This document shows positions 34,803 to 43,491 of a stretch of 64,000 nt of DNA, in pieces. Source of the DNA: CAVXUB01 sp963764805 (GTDB lineage: Bacteria > Actinomycetota > Acidimicrobiia > Acidimicrobiales > Bog-793); assembly GCA_963764805.1 (NCBI GenBank), contig CAVXUB010000001.1, forward strand, positions 1 to 64,000, read 5' to 3'. Under the pieces are notes generated by a model. The model saw only the letters and a list, made by a program, of their open reading frames with translations, was not told the DNA's origin and ran no database searches. Within the stretch, counting starts at the first letter, position 1, and the number at the start of each line of letters is the position of its first letter. Both the position numbers and the translations under genes were made by a program.

Positions 34803-35279
34803 TCAGGCGGATGCCGGCGTGTGCGAGGAGTCGCGGTTGGCAGGAAGTGGCGGCGCGACGGGTGGGACAGCGGGTAGAGGTGCCGCTCGCCCGAGACGTG
34901 GACCCGGCAACGCACTGCCGGTGGCCAGTCGCGGTGACGCAGCCGAGGCGGCGCGACGCCAGGCGCTGGGCGAAGGAGGGGGAGCAGGCGCGGGGACGTA
35001 GCGCGGTGAGGGCTTGGTCTCGGTCGGAAGTGCGTCCGCGATGAGTTCGTCGACCGAACCCGCCCCGTCGAGGTCGGCGGAGGGTGCGCGGCCACCCGCT
35101 CCGAAACCCGCGCCTTGGTGACTGTTGGCACCTCTGTCCATGCCACCGAGGTACCGCGGCACGTCGGGAACCACGGATCTCGTCATGCCGCAGAAGACGC
35201 AACGACCCGACGCCGTGAGGCACGAACCACAACCGGGGCAATTGGTCTGAGGGCTCGAGCTGCGGCGAGAGAGGATCAC
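34803..35279 (-). CDS. small zinc-ribbon protein with Pro/Ala-rich tail
   Basis: From GTG 35279 the frame encodes 158 residues: an N-terminal zinc ribbon with NCPGCGSC and RCVFCG, then a Gly/Asp-rich segment, an acidic patch (GSVDELIADAL), and a long Pro/Ala/Ser-rich tail. There is no membrane span. A longer upstream frame exists but lacks coding character. I do not recognise a family. It shares the N-terminal ribbon habit with four other proteins in this window, and shows no other similarity to them. Confidence 0.5.
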   Translation of the reverse strand: MILSRRSSSPQTNCPGCGSCLTASGRCVFCGMTRSVVPDVPRYLGGMDRGANSHQGAGFGAGGRAPSADLDGAGSVDELIADALPTETKPSPRYVPAPAPPPSPSAWRRAASAASPRLATGSALPGPRLGRAAPLPAVPPVAPPLPANRDSSHTPASA

Positions 35280-35492
35280 CGAAGGGACTATCGGCCTCGG
35301 TTGCGGAGCCTTGAGGCGTTCTCTCGTACACCACACGGTACGAAGGCTCCCAAAGTCCCAGCTAGACGGGGATATGAATGCGCGATGTAGCGATTGCTCG
35401 CGATGTTTTGCGGCCTGGCGGAAGGGGGCGTGAACCGGATTCCGGGCGCTCAGCGTCCGGTCGACGGTGATACGGGCGAGTACCTTCGACCC

Positions 35493-36329
35493 ATGACGAC
35501 CTTGGCAGAGCGCCTGGGGTATCCCGCCAACGCCCGGCTCCTGATCGTCAACTGCGACGATCTCGGCTTCTCGCACGCCGCCAACGAGGGGGTCTACGAC
35601 GCCCTGCGGCACGGTGCGGCAACCTCGGCGACCCTGATGGTCCCGGCACCGTGGGCGCGCGGCGCTGCCGCCCAATACCGCGGCGAGGACATCGGCGTGC
35701 ACCTGACGCTCAACGCCGAGTACGACCTCTACCGCTGGGGACCGATCACCCACGCGCCATCGCTCCTCGACGGCGACGGCGGATTCCCCCGCACGGTGAG
35801 CGACGTGTGGGAGCACGCAGACCTCGACGAGGTGCGGCGCGAATGCCGGGCGCAGGTGGAGCGGGCGATCTACTGGGGTTTCGACGTCAGCCATCTCGAC
35901 TCGCACATGGGGACGATGCAGCTCAGGCCTGAGTTCTTCGACATCTATCTGGATCTGGCCGCCGACTTCGGCTTGCCCGTGCGGATGCCGGGAGCGAGCA
36001 CCGAAAGGGCGATCGGCTTCCCCCACCGCACGCTCGCCGCCGAGCGTGGCGTGATCTTCCCCGACCATTTCCTCCACGTGCCGGGCGTAGGCAGCCGGCA
36101 GGTCATCGAGCGGGCGCTCGCAGACCTCCGTCCCGGCGTCACCGAGGCCTACCTTCACCCGGCGATCGACACGCCGGAGCTGCGTGCGATGGCACCCGAC
36201 CACACCGCTCGCGTCGACGATCACGCACTGCTGACGGCGGACAACCGTCTGGCGGCAGCGATAGAAGCCGCTGGGATCTCGCTCGTCGGTTACCGGGAGC
36301 TGCGCGAGCTGATGCGTGGCGCCGGCTAG
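35493..36329 (+). CDS. ChbG/YdjC-family carbohydrate deacetylase-like protein
   Basis: 278 residues from ATG 35493. Motifs: LIVNCDDLGFSHAANEGV (metal Asp pair), IGVHLTLNAEYD (metal His), HLDSHMGTMQLRPEF (metal His and catalytic region), and a C-terminal EAYLHPAIDTPEL. Known: YdjC proteins are metal-dependent deacetylases of chitooligosaccharides and related N-acetylated sugars. Substrate here unknown. It runs rightward alone; the intergenic gap upstream (about 210 nt) should hold its promoter. Confidence 0.9.
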   Translation: MTTLAERLGYPANARLLIVNCDDLGFSHAANEGVYDALRHGAATSATLMVPAPWARGAAAQYRGEDIGVHLTLNAEYDLYRWGPITHAPSLLDGDGGFPRTVSDVWEHADLDEVRRECRAQVERAIYWGFDVSHLDSHMGTMQLRPEFFDIYLDLAADFGLPVRMPGASTERAIGFPHRTLAAERGVIFPDHFLHVPGVGSRQVIERALADLRPGVTEAYLHPAIDTPELRAMAPDHTARVDDHALLTADNRLAAAIEAAGISLVGYRELRELMRGAG

Positions 36330-36373
36330 TGGTGGCGCCGGCTAGGCGACGGCTAGTGGGTGGGGCCGGCTAG
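36316..36373 (+). repeat. short direct repeats over the stop codon of the YdjC gene
   Basis: GTGGCGCCGGCTAG occurs at 36316-36329 (its TAG is the gene's stop) and 36332-36345, with a near copy GTGGGGCCGGCTAG at 36360-36373 and a partial unit between. This looks like slippage at the 3' end of the gene. Confidence 0.75.
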
Positions 36374-36401
36374 GCGTAGCGCCCGCTTGGGGCGAGCACG
36401 A

Positions 36402-37433
36402 TCAGCTGGTCGGCAGCAGGTGGAACGAGTTGGCGAAGTTCCAGAAGCCCGGAGGGGCTGGAGTGGTCGCCTGCTCAGTCAGGACGTAGCCGATGTGCCC
36501 GGAGAGAACGGCGAGCACGTTCAGGTAGATCCCGCCGCCCGGGGTCTCGAGCACGGTGTAGAGGCCGGGGAGCCCTCTGAAGGTCTCCGGTCTGGCGTTC
36601 GGCAGGGCGACGAAATCGCCGATCCCTATGTGGGAGGTGAAGACCTTGAGGAACTGCGTGGCGCTCATCGTCGGCCGCCCGAGCGGGAACGGATAGACGC
36701 TGGCCGAGTAGGTCGACCCGTCGGCGAAGGCGGTGTACGTGGTCGCCTCGTACGGCTTGCCGGCAAGACGCTCGGGGGCAGTCGCCTTCGTCGGCGCCGA
36801 CTGGAAGGCGACCGCAAAGGGCGCTCCCGGCGCGGCGAACTGCCGGACGGTCAGCTTCGGCGGTGGAACAGGGCTGGTCGCCCTGATGATCCCGAAGGCG
36901 CCGGCGCCGGCCAGCACTGCTGTGCCGACCACTACGGCTGTCGTGCGCTTCCAGGTGCGGCGGAAGCGGGTCAGCCGCTTCTCCCCCACGGAGATGACGT
37001 CCCAGGCGTTGATCATCATGTCGACCGGCTTGGGTTGCTGCAAAGGCGTCGCCTCAGGCTTGCCGACGGTCCGGAGCGGCGGCTGTGGTTGGCCGAAGCT
37101 GATGAGCCCTGGCTCCCGCGGACCTGCGTTGCGGGGACCTGCGTTGCGGGGACCTGCGTTGCGGGGGCCCGCGTCGCCAAGACCCGCGTCGGCTGGGCCG
37201 AGAGGCACCTGGCTCAAAGTGCGCGGCGGCCCCCACTGCGCCTGCTCCGAAAGCGGATTGATGTCGTCGCCGAACGCCCACTCGGGATGGTTGGCGCCCA
37301 CGGCATCGGAGAGGATCGGGTCGATGCCGGCCACCGTTCCGCACTGCGGGCAGGAGGACAGGAAGTCGATAGGCGTCCCACAACGCTCGCAGAGCCCTGA
37401 CGTATCGTTCGGTTCGACGTGGAGGGTGGCCAC
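36402..37433 (-). CDS. zinc-ribbon membrane protein with a conserved outer domain
   Basis: 343 residues: CERC...CPQC ribbon at about 15-31, a proline/glycine-rich cytoplasmic segment containing three AGPRN units (about 90-106), one membrane span at about 165-185, and an outer domain (about 190-343) containing YEATTYTAFADGSTYSAS and a C-terminal FWNFANSFHLLP. The layout (ribbon, one span, ectodomain) is the same as that of the three proteins at 1.5-5.4 kb. The GTG start at 37433 is the most likely. Function unknown; perhaps an envelope sensor or anchor. Confidence 0.7.
   Translation of the reverse strand: MATLHVEPNDTSGLCERCGTPIDFLSSCPQCGTVAGIDPILSDAVGANHPEWAFGDDINPLSEQAQWGPPRTLSQVPLGPADAGLGDAGPRNAGPRNAGPRNAGPREPGLISFGQPQPPLRTVGKPEATPLQQPKPVDMMINAWDVISVGEKRLTRFRRTWKRTTAVVVGTAVLAGAGAFGIIRATSPVPPPKLTVRQFAAPGAPFAVAFQSAPTKATAPERLAGKPYEATTYTAFADGSTYSASVYPFPLGRPTMSATQFLKVFTSHIGIGDFVALPNARPETFRGLPGLYTVLETPGGGIYLNVLAVLSGHIGYVLTEQATTPAPPGFWNFANSFHLLPTS
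37120..37164 (-). repeat. 3 x 15-bp tandem repeat in the zinc-ribbon gene
   Basis: Three identical 15-bp units (37120-37134, 37135-37149, 37150-37164), followed by a degenerate fourth, encode AGPRN repeats in the flexible cytoplasmic part of the protein. In-frame slippage product. Confidence 0.85.
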
Positions 37434-37597
37434 AGCCTCACTATCGGCAGACCGACCCGGAACTTGAGCGCTATTTCGGGCTCAATTCGCACTGTGTACG
37501 CCTGACCTGGGCGTTCAGCTTTTGGCTGCCGGCGGGGTGCTTGGCCGGCCCTGCGGCCCCGGGGCTAGCCTCCGGCGCCGCTGGTCGAGCCGACCCC

Positions 37598-37984
37598 TCA
37601 GAACTCGGTTTGTTCGAGGATCTGCTGTTGAAGGGCCTTGTACTCGGGCGAGTTGGTGATCGGCAGCAGCGACATGAGCTTGGCCATGTTCCCGGTGACC
37701 TTCACCCTGCCCTGCATGAACGCGGCGTTGGCGTCCAGCTCGCCCTTCTGGATGCGCAGCGCGTCCTCGTAGGACTGCGTCAGCGTGACCTCGGGGTCCG
37801 GCATCTCGCCAAGCTCGCTCTCGAGGAGCTTGCCGTTCTCCAGCACCCAGTAGTACTTCACGTCGCCGTCAGGGCCGCCCGTGATGACGTACTGCATCCG
37901 AGCTGAGGCGCCGGGCCGCTCAGGCTGGCTCTCGGAAAGCTGCTTGCCCAGGTCCAACCACTCCTGGCTGAGCCACTTGGCCAT
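37598..37984 (-). CDS. SCP2 sterol-transfer family protein
   Basis: 128 residues from ATG 37984, with AGGAGG at about 7 nt. Motifs KYYWVLENGKLLESELG, DPEVTLTQSYEDALRIQKG and RVKVTGNMAKLMSLLPI match the SCP2 lipid-binding fold, which carries sterols, fatty acyl-CoA or similar lipids in a hydrophobic tunnel. Length is typical of the single-domain form. Cytoplasmic. It is the first gene on this strand after Mca; the two could be related in envelope-lipid handling (inference). Confidence 0.9.
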   Translation of the reverse strand: MAKWLSQEWLDLGKQLSESQPERPGASARMQYVITGGPDGDVKYYWVLENGKLLESELGEMPDPEVTLTQSYEDALRIQKGELDANAAFMQGRVKVTGNMAKLMSLLPITNSPEYKALQQQILEQTEF

Positions 37985-38093
37985 GTGTTCCCCTCCTGTG
38001 GAGCCGCTCTGAGCGGCCTAGCGATCGAGAACTTCACTGCGCTGCAGCGCCCGGATACTAGCCAGCCGCGCACGGCAGAAGACAATGGGCCGC

Positions 38094-39065
38094 TCAGGCC
38101 GACCCGACGAGGATGCTCCCCCCGCGGCGGATCCCGGCGAAGAGGTCGTCCTCGAACTCGCCGTCGCCTTCAGTGGCGGGTCCACTCCCGCCGAGGCGGC
38201 TCCGGGCGAGCACGTAGTCGTCGAAAGGATGGATCGTCCGGGCGACTTCGGGCGGGAGGCCGAACCAGAACTTCGACTCCGGGTCCACCTGGGTGGAGTG
38301 CGCCAGCAACGCATCCCTCCGCACATCCTCGAAACCGCTCAGCTCGATGCTGGTCGTGATCCTCTCCTCGTTCGAGGGCCGGTCGAACCACCGGTCGTCG
38401 AAGGGTGACTCGAGGCCTAGCTCGAGGAACTTCTTGTGGGTGTCGAGGACGCGCTTACGGGACCAGACGGAGTAGTAGAGCTTGAGAGGCTCCCAGGGCT
38501 CGCCCGCCGCCGGGTAGCGAGTCGGATCACCGGCGGCGTCGAAGGCGACCACGGAGATGTCGTGGACGCGGAGGTGGTCGGGATGCGGGTACCCGCTCTG
38601 GTCCTCGTCGTAGGTGACGATCACCTGCGGCCGGGTCCGGCGGATCACCGCCACGAGCCGCTCGACCGCCTCGTCGATGTCCGCCGCAGCGAACGAGAGC
38701 GGGTTCTTGTTCGCCTCGGAGTCGGGCATCCCCGAGTCCCGGTAGCCGAGCAGCACGACCTCGTCGTAGCCGATGATGCTGGTCGCCTTCGCCAGCTCGC
38801 CCCGCCGGATCTCAGCCAGGTTGGCGCGCACCTCGTCGTTGTCCATCGCCGGGTTGAGGATGTCGCCCTCCTCGCCGCCGGTGCAGGTGACGAGGACGGT
38901 CCGGATGCCCTCGGCGTGGTAGCGGGCGACCGTGCCGGCTCCCTTGGAGGACTCGTCGTCCGGATGGGCGTGCACGGTCAGGATGCAGAGCGGCACGCCC
39001 AGCCCGTCGGCGGGTGATGGACCGGTAGGTGATGAAACGGTCGTCAGCGACTTCTCGTCAGGCAT
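38094..39065 (-). CDS. mca: mycothiol S-conjugate amidase
   Basis: 323 residues from ATG 39065. The zinc-binding PIG-L motif is LTVHAHPDDESSKGAGTVARY, followed by VTCTGGEEGDILNP, LLGYRDSGMP and YPHPDHLRVHD. The ESSKGA wording separates Mca from MshB, which has ESLGNG at this place (from family knowledge). Known role: cleaves mycothiol-toxin adducts for detoxification, and implies the host makes mycothiol. Divergent from pspA; the 70-nt gap between the two ATGs must hold both promoters. Confidence 0.92.
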   Translation of the reverse strand: MPDEKSLTTVSSPTGPSPADGLGVPLCILTVHAHPDDESSKGAGTVARYHAEGIRTVLVTCTGGEEGDILNPAMDNDEVRANLAEIRRGELAKATSIIGYDEVVLLGYRDSGMPDSEANKNPLSFAAADIDEAVERLVAVIRRTRPQVIVTYDEDQSGYPHPDHLRVHDISVVAFDAAGDPTRYPAAGEPWEPLKLYYSVWSRKRVLDTHKKFLELGLESPFDDRWFDRPSNEERITTSIELSGFEDVRRDALLAHSTQVDPESKFWFGLPPEVARTIHPFDDYVLARSRLGGSGPATEGDGEFEDDLFAGIRRGGSILVGSA

Positions 39066-39135
39066 CGGCGACACGCTACCGGGGAGGTGCGCGGCGCCCG
39101 TCCGCTTCACCCCGCATCGGCCTATGCTCGTCCGC

Positions 39136-40095
39136 ATGAGTGTCATGAAGCGGCTGACGAACATCGTCCAAGCCAAGACCAACAAGGTCCTCGACAAAGT
39201 GGAGGATCCGAGGGACACCCTCGACCTCTCATACGAGAAGCAGCTCGAGCAGCTCCAGCAGGTCAAGCGGGGCGTGGCCGACGTGGCCACCGCCCGCAAG
39301 CGGATCGAGCTGCAGGCTCAACAGCTCCAGCAGTCGGCCGGCAAGCTTCAGGACCAGGCACGTGCCGCCATCCAGCAGAACCGAGAGGATCTCGCTCGTG
39401 AAGCGCTCAGCAGGCGAGCCGGCATCGCCAGCCAGCTGGAGGGCCTGAAGACTCAGCACGAGCAGTTGGTGACCCAGGAGGCCAAGCTCGTCCAGACCAC
39501 TCAGGTGCTTCAGTCGCGAGTGGACGCCTTCCGCACGCAAAAAGAGACCCTCAAGGCCTCCTACACCGCCGCCCAGGCGCAGACGAAGATCAACGAAGCC
39601 GTGTCCGGCATCAGCGAGTCGATGAGCGACACGGGCATGGCGATGCAGCGCGCCCAGGACCGGATCTCCCAGATGCAGGCCCGTGCGAGCGCCGTCGACG
39701 AGCTGCTCCAGTCGGGAGCGCTGACCGATCTGAGCGGCTCGAGCGATTACCTGGACAACGAGCTCTCCAAGACGACGCAGCAGAACCAGATCGAGCTCGA
39801 GCTCGCTCAGCTCAAGTCGCAGCTGCCCGGTCCGTCGACCGCCGGCCAGCTGTCGGCGCCGGCGGCACCGCAACAGGCCGCCGCGCCGGGCGACCTGAAC
39901 GCCGGCAGCCTCGACGACCAGGTTGCCGACGGCGAGCTGGCGCCGGCCGAGCAGACACCCGCCCAGCAAGGGCCGTCCCAGCAAGCGCAGCCCGCGCCGG
40001 CGCAGCCGGTACCCGCCCAGCCGGCGCAAGCGCCGGCCGGGGGCGAAGGCGGCAATTCCGGGGCGGACATGTTCAGCCTGGGGGGAGGTCAGTGA
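39136..40095 (+). CDS. pspA: PspA/IM30 family envelope-stress protein
   Basis: 319 residues. A long coiled coil at about 20-215, typical of PspA/Vipp1, starts with KRLTNIVQAKTNKVLDKVEDP and continues with heptad Gln/Leu/Ala stretches. The C-terminal 100 residues are Pro/Ala/Gln-rich and end in FSLGGGQ, unlike short Escherichia PspA. Known: PspA coats and stabilises stressed inner membrane. ATG 39136 gives MSVMKRL; an ATG at 39124 is also in frame. First gene of the PspA-PspAA-HtpX-PspAB operon; its stop overlaps the next ATG by 1 nt. Confidence 0.93.
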   Translation: MSVMKRLTNIVQAKTNKVLDKVEDPRDTLDLSYEKQLEQLQQVKRGVADVATARKRIELQAQQLQQSAGKLQDQARAAIQQNREDLAREALSRRAGIASQLEGLKTQHEQLVTQEAKLVQTTQVLQSRVDAFRTQKETLKASYTAAQAQTKINEAVSGISESMSDTGMAMQRAQDRISQMQARASAVDELLQSGALTDLSGSSDYLDNELSKTTQQNQIELELAQLKSQLPGPSTAGQLSAPAAPQQAAAPGDLNAGSLDDQVADGELAPAEQTPAQQGPSQQAQPAPAQPVPAQPAQAPAGGEGGNSGADMFSLGGGQ

Positions 40096-40373
40096 TGATC
40101 GTGCGCATCATGGACGAGGGCCAGTACGAGGTGAGCGAGTCTTCGCTCGCACGTCTGGAGGAGCTCGACGAGAAGTTGAATGCCGCCATCGCAGCGGATG
40201 ATGACAGCGCGTTCGCCGATACCCTGGCAACGTTGATAAACGACGTCCGGAGTTCGGGCACGCCCGTCGGCCCCGAGGTGATAACGCCTTCGAACCTGAC
40301 GCTCCCCCACGAGGGCGCCAGCATCTCGGAGGTGCGGGAGTTGCTCAACTCGGAGGACCTGGCGGAAAGCTGA
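40095..40373 (+). CDS. pspAA: PspA-associated protein PspAA
   Basis: 92 residues from ATG 40095, with GGAGGT a few bases upstream and a 1-nt overlap with pspA. It contains MDEGQYEVSESSLARLEELD, then DDDSAFADTLATLINDVR, and a short acidic tail. Known: small proteins of this kind sit directly after pspA in actinobacterial operons and cooperate with it. The name rests on position plus the visible motifs. Confidence 0.85.
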   Translation: MIVRIMDEGQYEVSESSLARLEELDEKLNAAIAADDDSAFADTLATLINDVRSSGTPVGPEVITPSNLTLPHEGASISEVRELLNSEDLAES

Positions 40374-40379
40374 TCCCTT

Positions 40380-41315
40380 ATGGCTAGACGGCACCGTTTC
40401 GGTACCGATCGCGGGCTGAGCGCCCGCATGGCGACGACGATGTTCCTGCTGTTCGCCCTCTACGCGGCGGTCGTCCTCATCCTGCTGGCTGTCCACGTGA
40501 AGTGGGAGTTGGTTCTGGTCGTCGGCGTCCTCGTGATCGGCGTCCAGTACTACTTCTCGGACCGGCTGGCGCTCTGGTCGATGAAGGGGAGGCTCGTGAC
40601 GCCCGAGCAGGCGCCCGGGTTGCACGCCGTCGTCGACAGGCTCTGCGCCCTCGCCAACATGAGCAAGCCGCGAGTTGCGATCGCCGACACCGACATCCCC
40701 AACGCGTTCGCCACCGGCCGCAGCCCCAAGCACTCCGTCGTCTGTGCGACGTCCGGCATCCTGCGCAGGCTCGACGAGCCGGAGCTGGAGGCGGTGCTGG
40801 CGCACGAGTTGTCGCACGTCGCCCACCGGGACGTGGCGGTGATGACCATCGCCAGCTTCCTCGGGATCATCGCCGGCTTCGTGACGAGGATCCTCTTCTA
40901 CTCGGAGATGTTCGGTGTCGGTAGCCCGAGGAGCAGGAACAACCAGAACCAGAATGCTCAGATGATCGAGCTGGCGGCACTCCTCGTGTCCGCCGTCTTC
41001 TACTTCATCAGCTTCCTGCTGATCCGTGCCCTCTCCCGCTACCGGGAGCTGGCTGCTGACCGATCGGGCGCCATCCTCATCGGGCAGCCTCGCCTGTTGG
41101 CAAACGCTCTCCAGAAGGTGACCGGAGAGATGGCCCGCATCCCGACGCGGGACCTGCGATCGGCCGAGCACTTCAACGCCTTCTTCTTCGCTCCTGCTTT
41201 CGCCAAGGGCGCCAGCCTCTCGACGCTCTTCTCGACGCATCCCTCACTCCAGGTGCGACTCGAGGCGCTCGCCAAGCTGGAGCTGGAGATGGGCCGCCGC
41301 GGTGGTGTCGCGTAA
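40380..41315 (+). CDS. htpX: HtpX-type membrane zinc metalloprotease
   Basis: 311 residues with two N-terminal spans at about 15-60 and two more around 150-220. The active-site zinc motif is VLAHELSHVAHRD (HExxH), with a downstream Glu in YRELAADRSG. Known: HtpX degrades misfolded membrane proteins during envelope stress. Third gene of the Psp operon, 6 nt after pspAA. The C-terminus ends with a family-like LFSTHPSLQVRLEALAKLE. Confidence 0.93.
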   Translation: MARRHRFGTDRGLSARMATTMFLLFALYAAVVLILLAVHVKWELVLVVGVLVIGVQYYFSDRLALWSMKGRLVTPEQAPGLHAVVDRLCALANMSKPRVAIADTDIPNAFATGRSPKHSVVCATSGILRRLDEPELEAVLAHELSHVAHRDVAVMTIASFLGIIAGFVTRILFYSEMFGVGSPRSRNNQNQNAQMIELAALLVSAVFYFISFLLIRALSRYRELAADRSGAILIGQPRLLANALQKVTGEMARIPTRDLRSAEHFNAFFFAPAFAKGASLSTLFSTHPSLQVRLEALAKLELEMGRRGGVA

Positions 41316-41336
41316 CTCCCGGCCGCCACGCCTCCC

Positions 41337-42086
41337 GTGACGATCTTCGATGTCCTGTTCGGCAGGACGAAGCCGGCCAAAGCCGACCTCGACTGCCTGT
41401 TCCGCCTTCCCGGCGCGGCCATCAACCTGCAGGCGGCGCTGGGGCTGCGGCCGAGCGGCGAGGCCGGGATCTGCTTCAAGCCGATGGCGGGTCGATCGTT
41501 CGCCGAAGTGAGAGTAGAGGTTGGGCAGCTCCTGCAGCTGCCGGACACGGGCAATGAGGCGGCAGTAGGTCTTCCGACAGCCGCTGCCGGTTCGTCCGCA
41601 AAGTCCCGCACGGTGCTCCCCGACAAGACGGACCAGTACGGCTACAGCTGGATCCTCGTGCATTCGGCCGACTTCGAGGAGCTCGTCACGCGTACCCATG
41701 TCGTGAACTCGACGCTCGAGGACAACGGCTACGGCCCGATGTTGCTCTGCTCGGTGTTCGCCTTCGTCCCGGTACCTCCGGGTCAGGAATCGGACGATCC
41801 TGGAGTCGTGTCGACCGCCGAGCTGGCCTCGCTCGGAATCGGCAACCCGGGAGTCGCCGGGGCCCCCACGGGGAGCGCGATAGTCGGCGGAGGATGGTCC
41901 TCCGGGCCACTCGCCTACTTCGTCTACCTGTACAAGCGGGGGACGTTCTATCCCTTCGTGCCGACGGGCCGAGAACGGCGGGACCTCGAAGCAGAGCTGG
42001 TGCTCTCGACGGCGGCGGCCCATGACCTGCCGATCGAGAAGGACAAGGAGCGGTGGTTCCCGATCTGGGAAGTGCCCGTCCGCTGA
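41337..42086 (+). CDS. pspAB: PspA-associated protein PspAB
   Basis: 249 residues from GTG 41337, 21 nt after htpX. It starts with FDVLFGRTKPAKADLDCLFRLP and contains FAEVRVEVGQLLQLP, DKTDQYGYSWILV and YLYKRGTFYPFVP, the blocks of the PspAB family that accompanies PspA, PspAA and an HtpX-like protease in actinobacteria. Role in the complex is known only by association. No membrane span, so probably cytoplasmic. Confidence 0.88.
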   Translation: MTIFDVLFGRTKPAKADLDCLFRLPGAAINLQAALGLRPSGEAGICFKPMAGRSFAEVRVEVGQLLQLPDTGNEAAVGLPTAAAGSSAKSRTVLPDKTDQYGYSWILVHSADFEELVTRTHVVNSTLEDNGYGPMLLCSVFAFVPVPPGQESDDPGVVSTAELASLGIGNPGVAGAPTGSAIVGGGWSSGPLAYFVYLYKRGTFYPFVPTGRERRDLEAELVLSTAAAHDLPIEKDKERWFPIWEVPVR

Positions 42087-42145
42087 GGACCCGCCAAGCT
42101 CGGGGGCCGAATCCCGCCGGGCTCGCGGGGCCGCATCCGCCAGGC

Positions 42146-43141
42146 TCACGGAGCGCATCCGCCGCCCTTGCGGAAGGGGTTCCAGGCGGGCGGCGCCTCC
42201 TCCAGGTAGGCCCGGACGAGCTCGACGACCTGAGCCGGAGGGAGTTCGCTCGTCCCAGATGCGGGACGCATCACCGGCTCGATCGCCCCCGGTCCCTCTG
42301 CCCGCCAGGCTCCACCCCTGCCCTCCGCTTCGTCAAGCCTGGCCGACAACGGACCAAGGTCCGCCCTCGGACGCAGCCGCTGCGAGACGTATTTGACCCA
42401 GGTCTCGTACCGCTCGTAGAGGCACCAGTCGGCGTCGCACTGCACCAGCACCCTGGTCGCCTGAGACCGTTCGTGCAGGGCGATCGGGTGCACGGGACGG
42501 TCCACCCTCTCGCCGAACCTGGTCACGGTACCGACTCCGAGTGCCGGCCCGACGCTGGCCAGCAACAGATCTGCCTCCGGATACTCCCTCAGTGCCACGA
42601 GGCCCGACGACACGGCCTCCCGTGAGCGACGGCAGAAATCCTCCTCGGCGGCCGCCACCTCCGCCGCCTCTGCCGCCTCTGCCGACGTTCCACCGAGGGC
42701 GGCGGGCAGCCATTGCAGGAAGTACCGGTAGCGCGCTGGCGTGTCAGGCCCGAGCGACCGAGAGATGGCTGCCAGCGCGAACGCGAGTCGCTCCGCCTGC
42801 GGCGAGGAGGGACGAGCGAAGTCGCCCACGGACGCCACACCTTCGAGCAGCCCCCGAGCGGCGAGAGCCGTCTCCGGATCGACCAATGCCAGGAGGGACA
42901 CCAGCCCGTCCTGGTCGAAGTGATCATTGGTGACCGCCTCCGCCTTTATGCGCCGGTATGCCCTCGAGCTGACGAACTCGAGCGCCATCGACGCGCTCAG
43001 GTCACGGGGGGGTGTCGGCGGCTTGGGGCTGGCGGGCCAGTGCGAGATCACTGCGACGGTGCCCGTAACGGGTGCGCCGTCGACGACGATGTTCGGACGG
43101 CCGAGAAGCTCGCCGACCGGAACGTACGGCAGGCGCCGCAA
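42146..43141 (-). CDS. conserved hypothetical protein with NDHFDQDG motif
   Basis: 331 residues, Ala/Leu-rich, no signal peptide. Conserved-looking blocks include TVAVISHWPA, VTNDHFDQDGLVSLLALVDP and VLVQCDADWCLYERYETWV. The NDHFDQDG string suggests a metal or phosphate site, but I cannot assign a family. A TTG at 43141 is the only start near the frame opening, directly after the stop of the PCD gene (7 nt away), so the two genes probably form a transcript. The first 30 residues are variable and a later start cannot be excluded. Confidence 0.65.
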   Translation of the reverse strand: MRRLPYVPVGELLGRPNIVVDGAPVTGTVAVISHWPASPKPPTPPRDLSASMALEFVSSRAYRRIKAEAVTNDHFDQDGLVSLLALVDPETALAARGLLEGVASVGDFARPSSPQAERLAFALAAISRSLGPDTPARYRYFLQWLPAALGGTSAEAAEAAEVAAAEEDFCRRSREAVSSGLVALREYPEADLLLASVGPALGVGTVTRFGERVDRPVHPIALHERSQATRVLVQCDADWCLYERYETWVKYVSQRLRPRADLGPLSARLDEAEGRGGAWRAEGPGAIEPVMRPASGTSELPPAQVVELVRAYLEEAPPAWNPFRKGGGCAP

Positions 43142-43147
43142 AATGCG

Positions 43148-43423
43148 TCAGCCGAGCCCGTCTATCTGGCGCGCCAGCGACAGGTCCTTGTCGGTTAACC
43201 CGCCCGCCGAGTGTGTGGAGAGCCTCAGATGGACCTTGTTCCAGCGGATGTCGATGTCCGGATGGTGGTTCATCGCCTCCGACAGCCCCGCCACTTCGTT
43301 GACGAAACCCATGGCGTCGACGAAGTCCTCGCGGGTCACGGACTTCGTGATCGAGTCCCCGTCTCGTTCCCAGGCCAGATCATCGAGGCCCTGGGTGATC
43401 GCCTCGTCATCTAGGAGTGACAT
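43148..43423 (-). CDS. pterin-4a-carbinolamine dehydratase
   Basis: 91 residues. The conserved core DAMGFVNEVAGLSEAMNHHPDIDIRWNKV (cited in parts: SEAMNHHPDI with the two catalytic His, then WNKVHLRLSTH) is diagnostic of PCD/DCoH. Known reaction: dehydration of 4a-hydroxytetrahydropterin, recycling the cofactor of aromatic hydroxylases; some bacterial homologues act elsewhere. ATG 43423. It lies just before the NDHFDQDG-containing gene on the same strand and downstream of a pair of hairpin repeats. Confidence 0.92.
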   Translation of the reverse strand: MSLLDDEAITQGLDDLAWERDGDSITKSVTREDFVDAMGFVNEVAGLSEAMNHHPDIDIRWNKVHLRLSTHSAGGLTDKDLSLARQIDGLG

Positions 43424-43491
43424 GGCACGACGTTATCCCCGCCGCCCGGCGGCTGCCCGTGCTGGGGCTCAGGGATGGCAACCACAGAACC

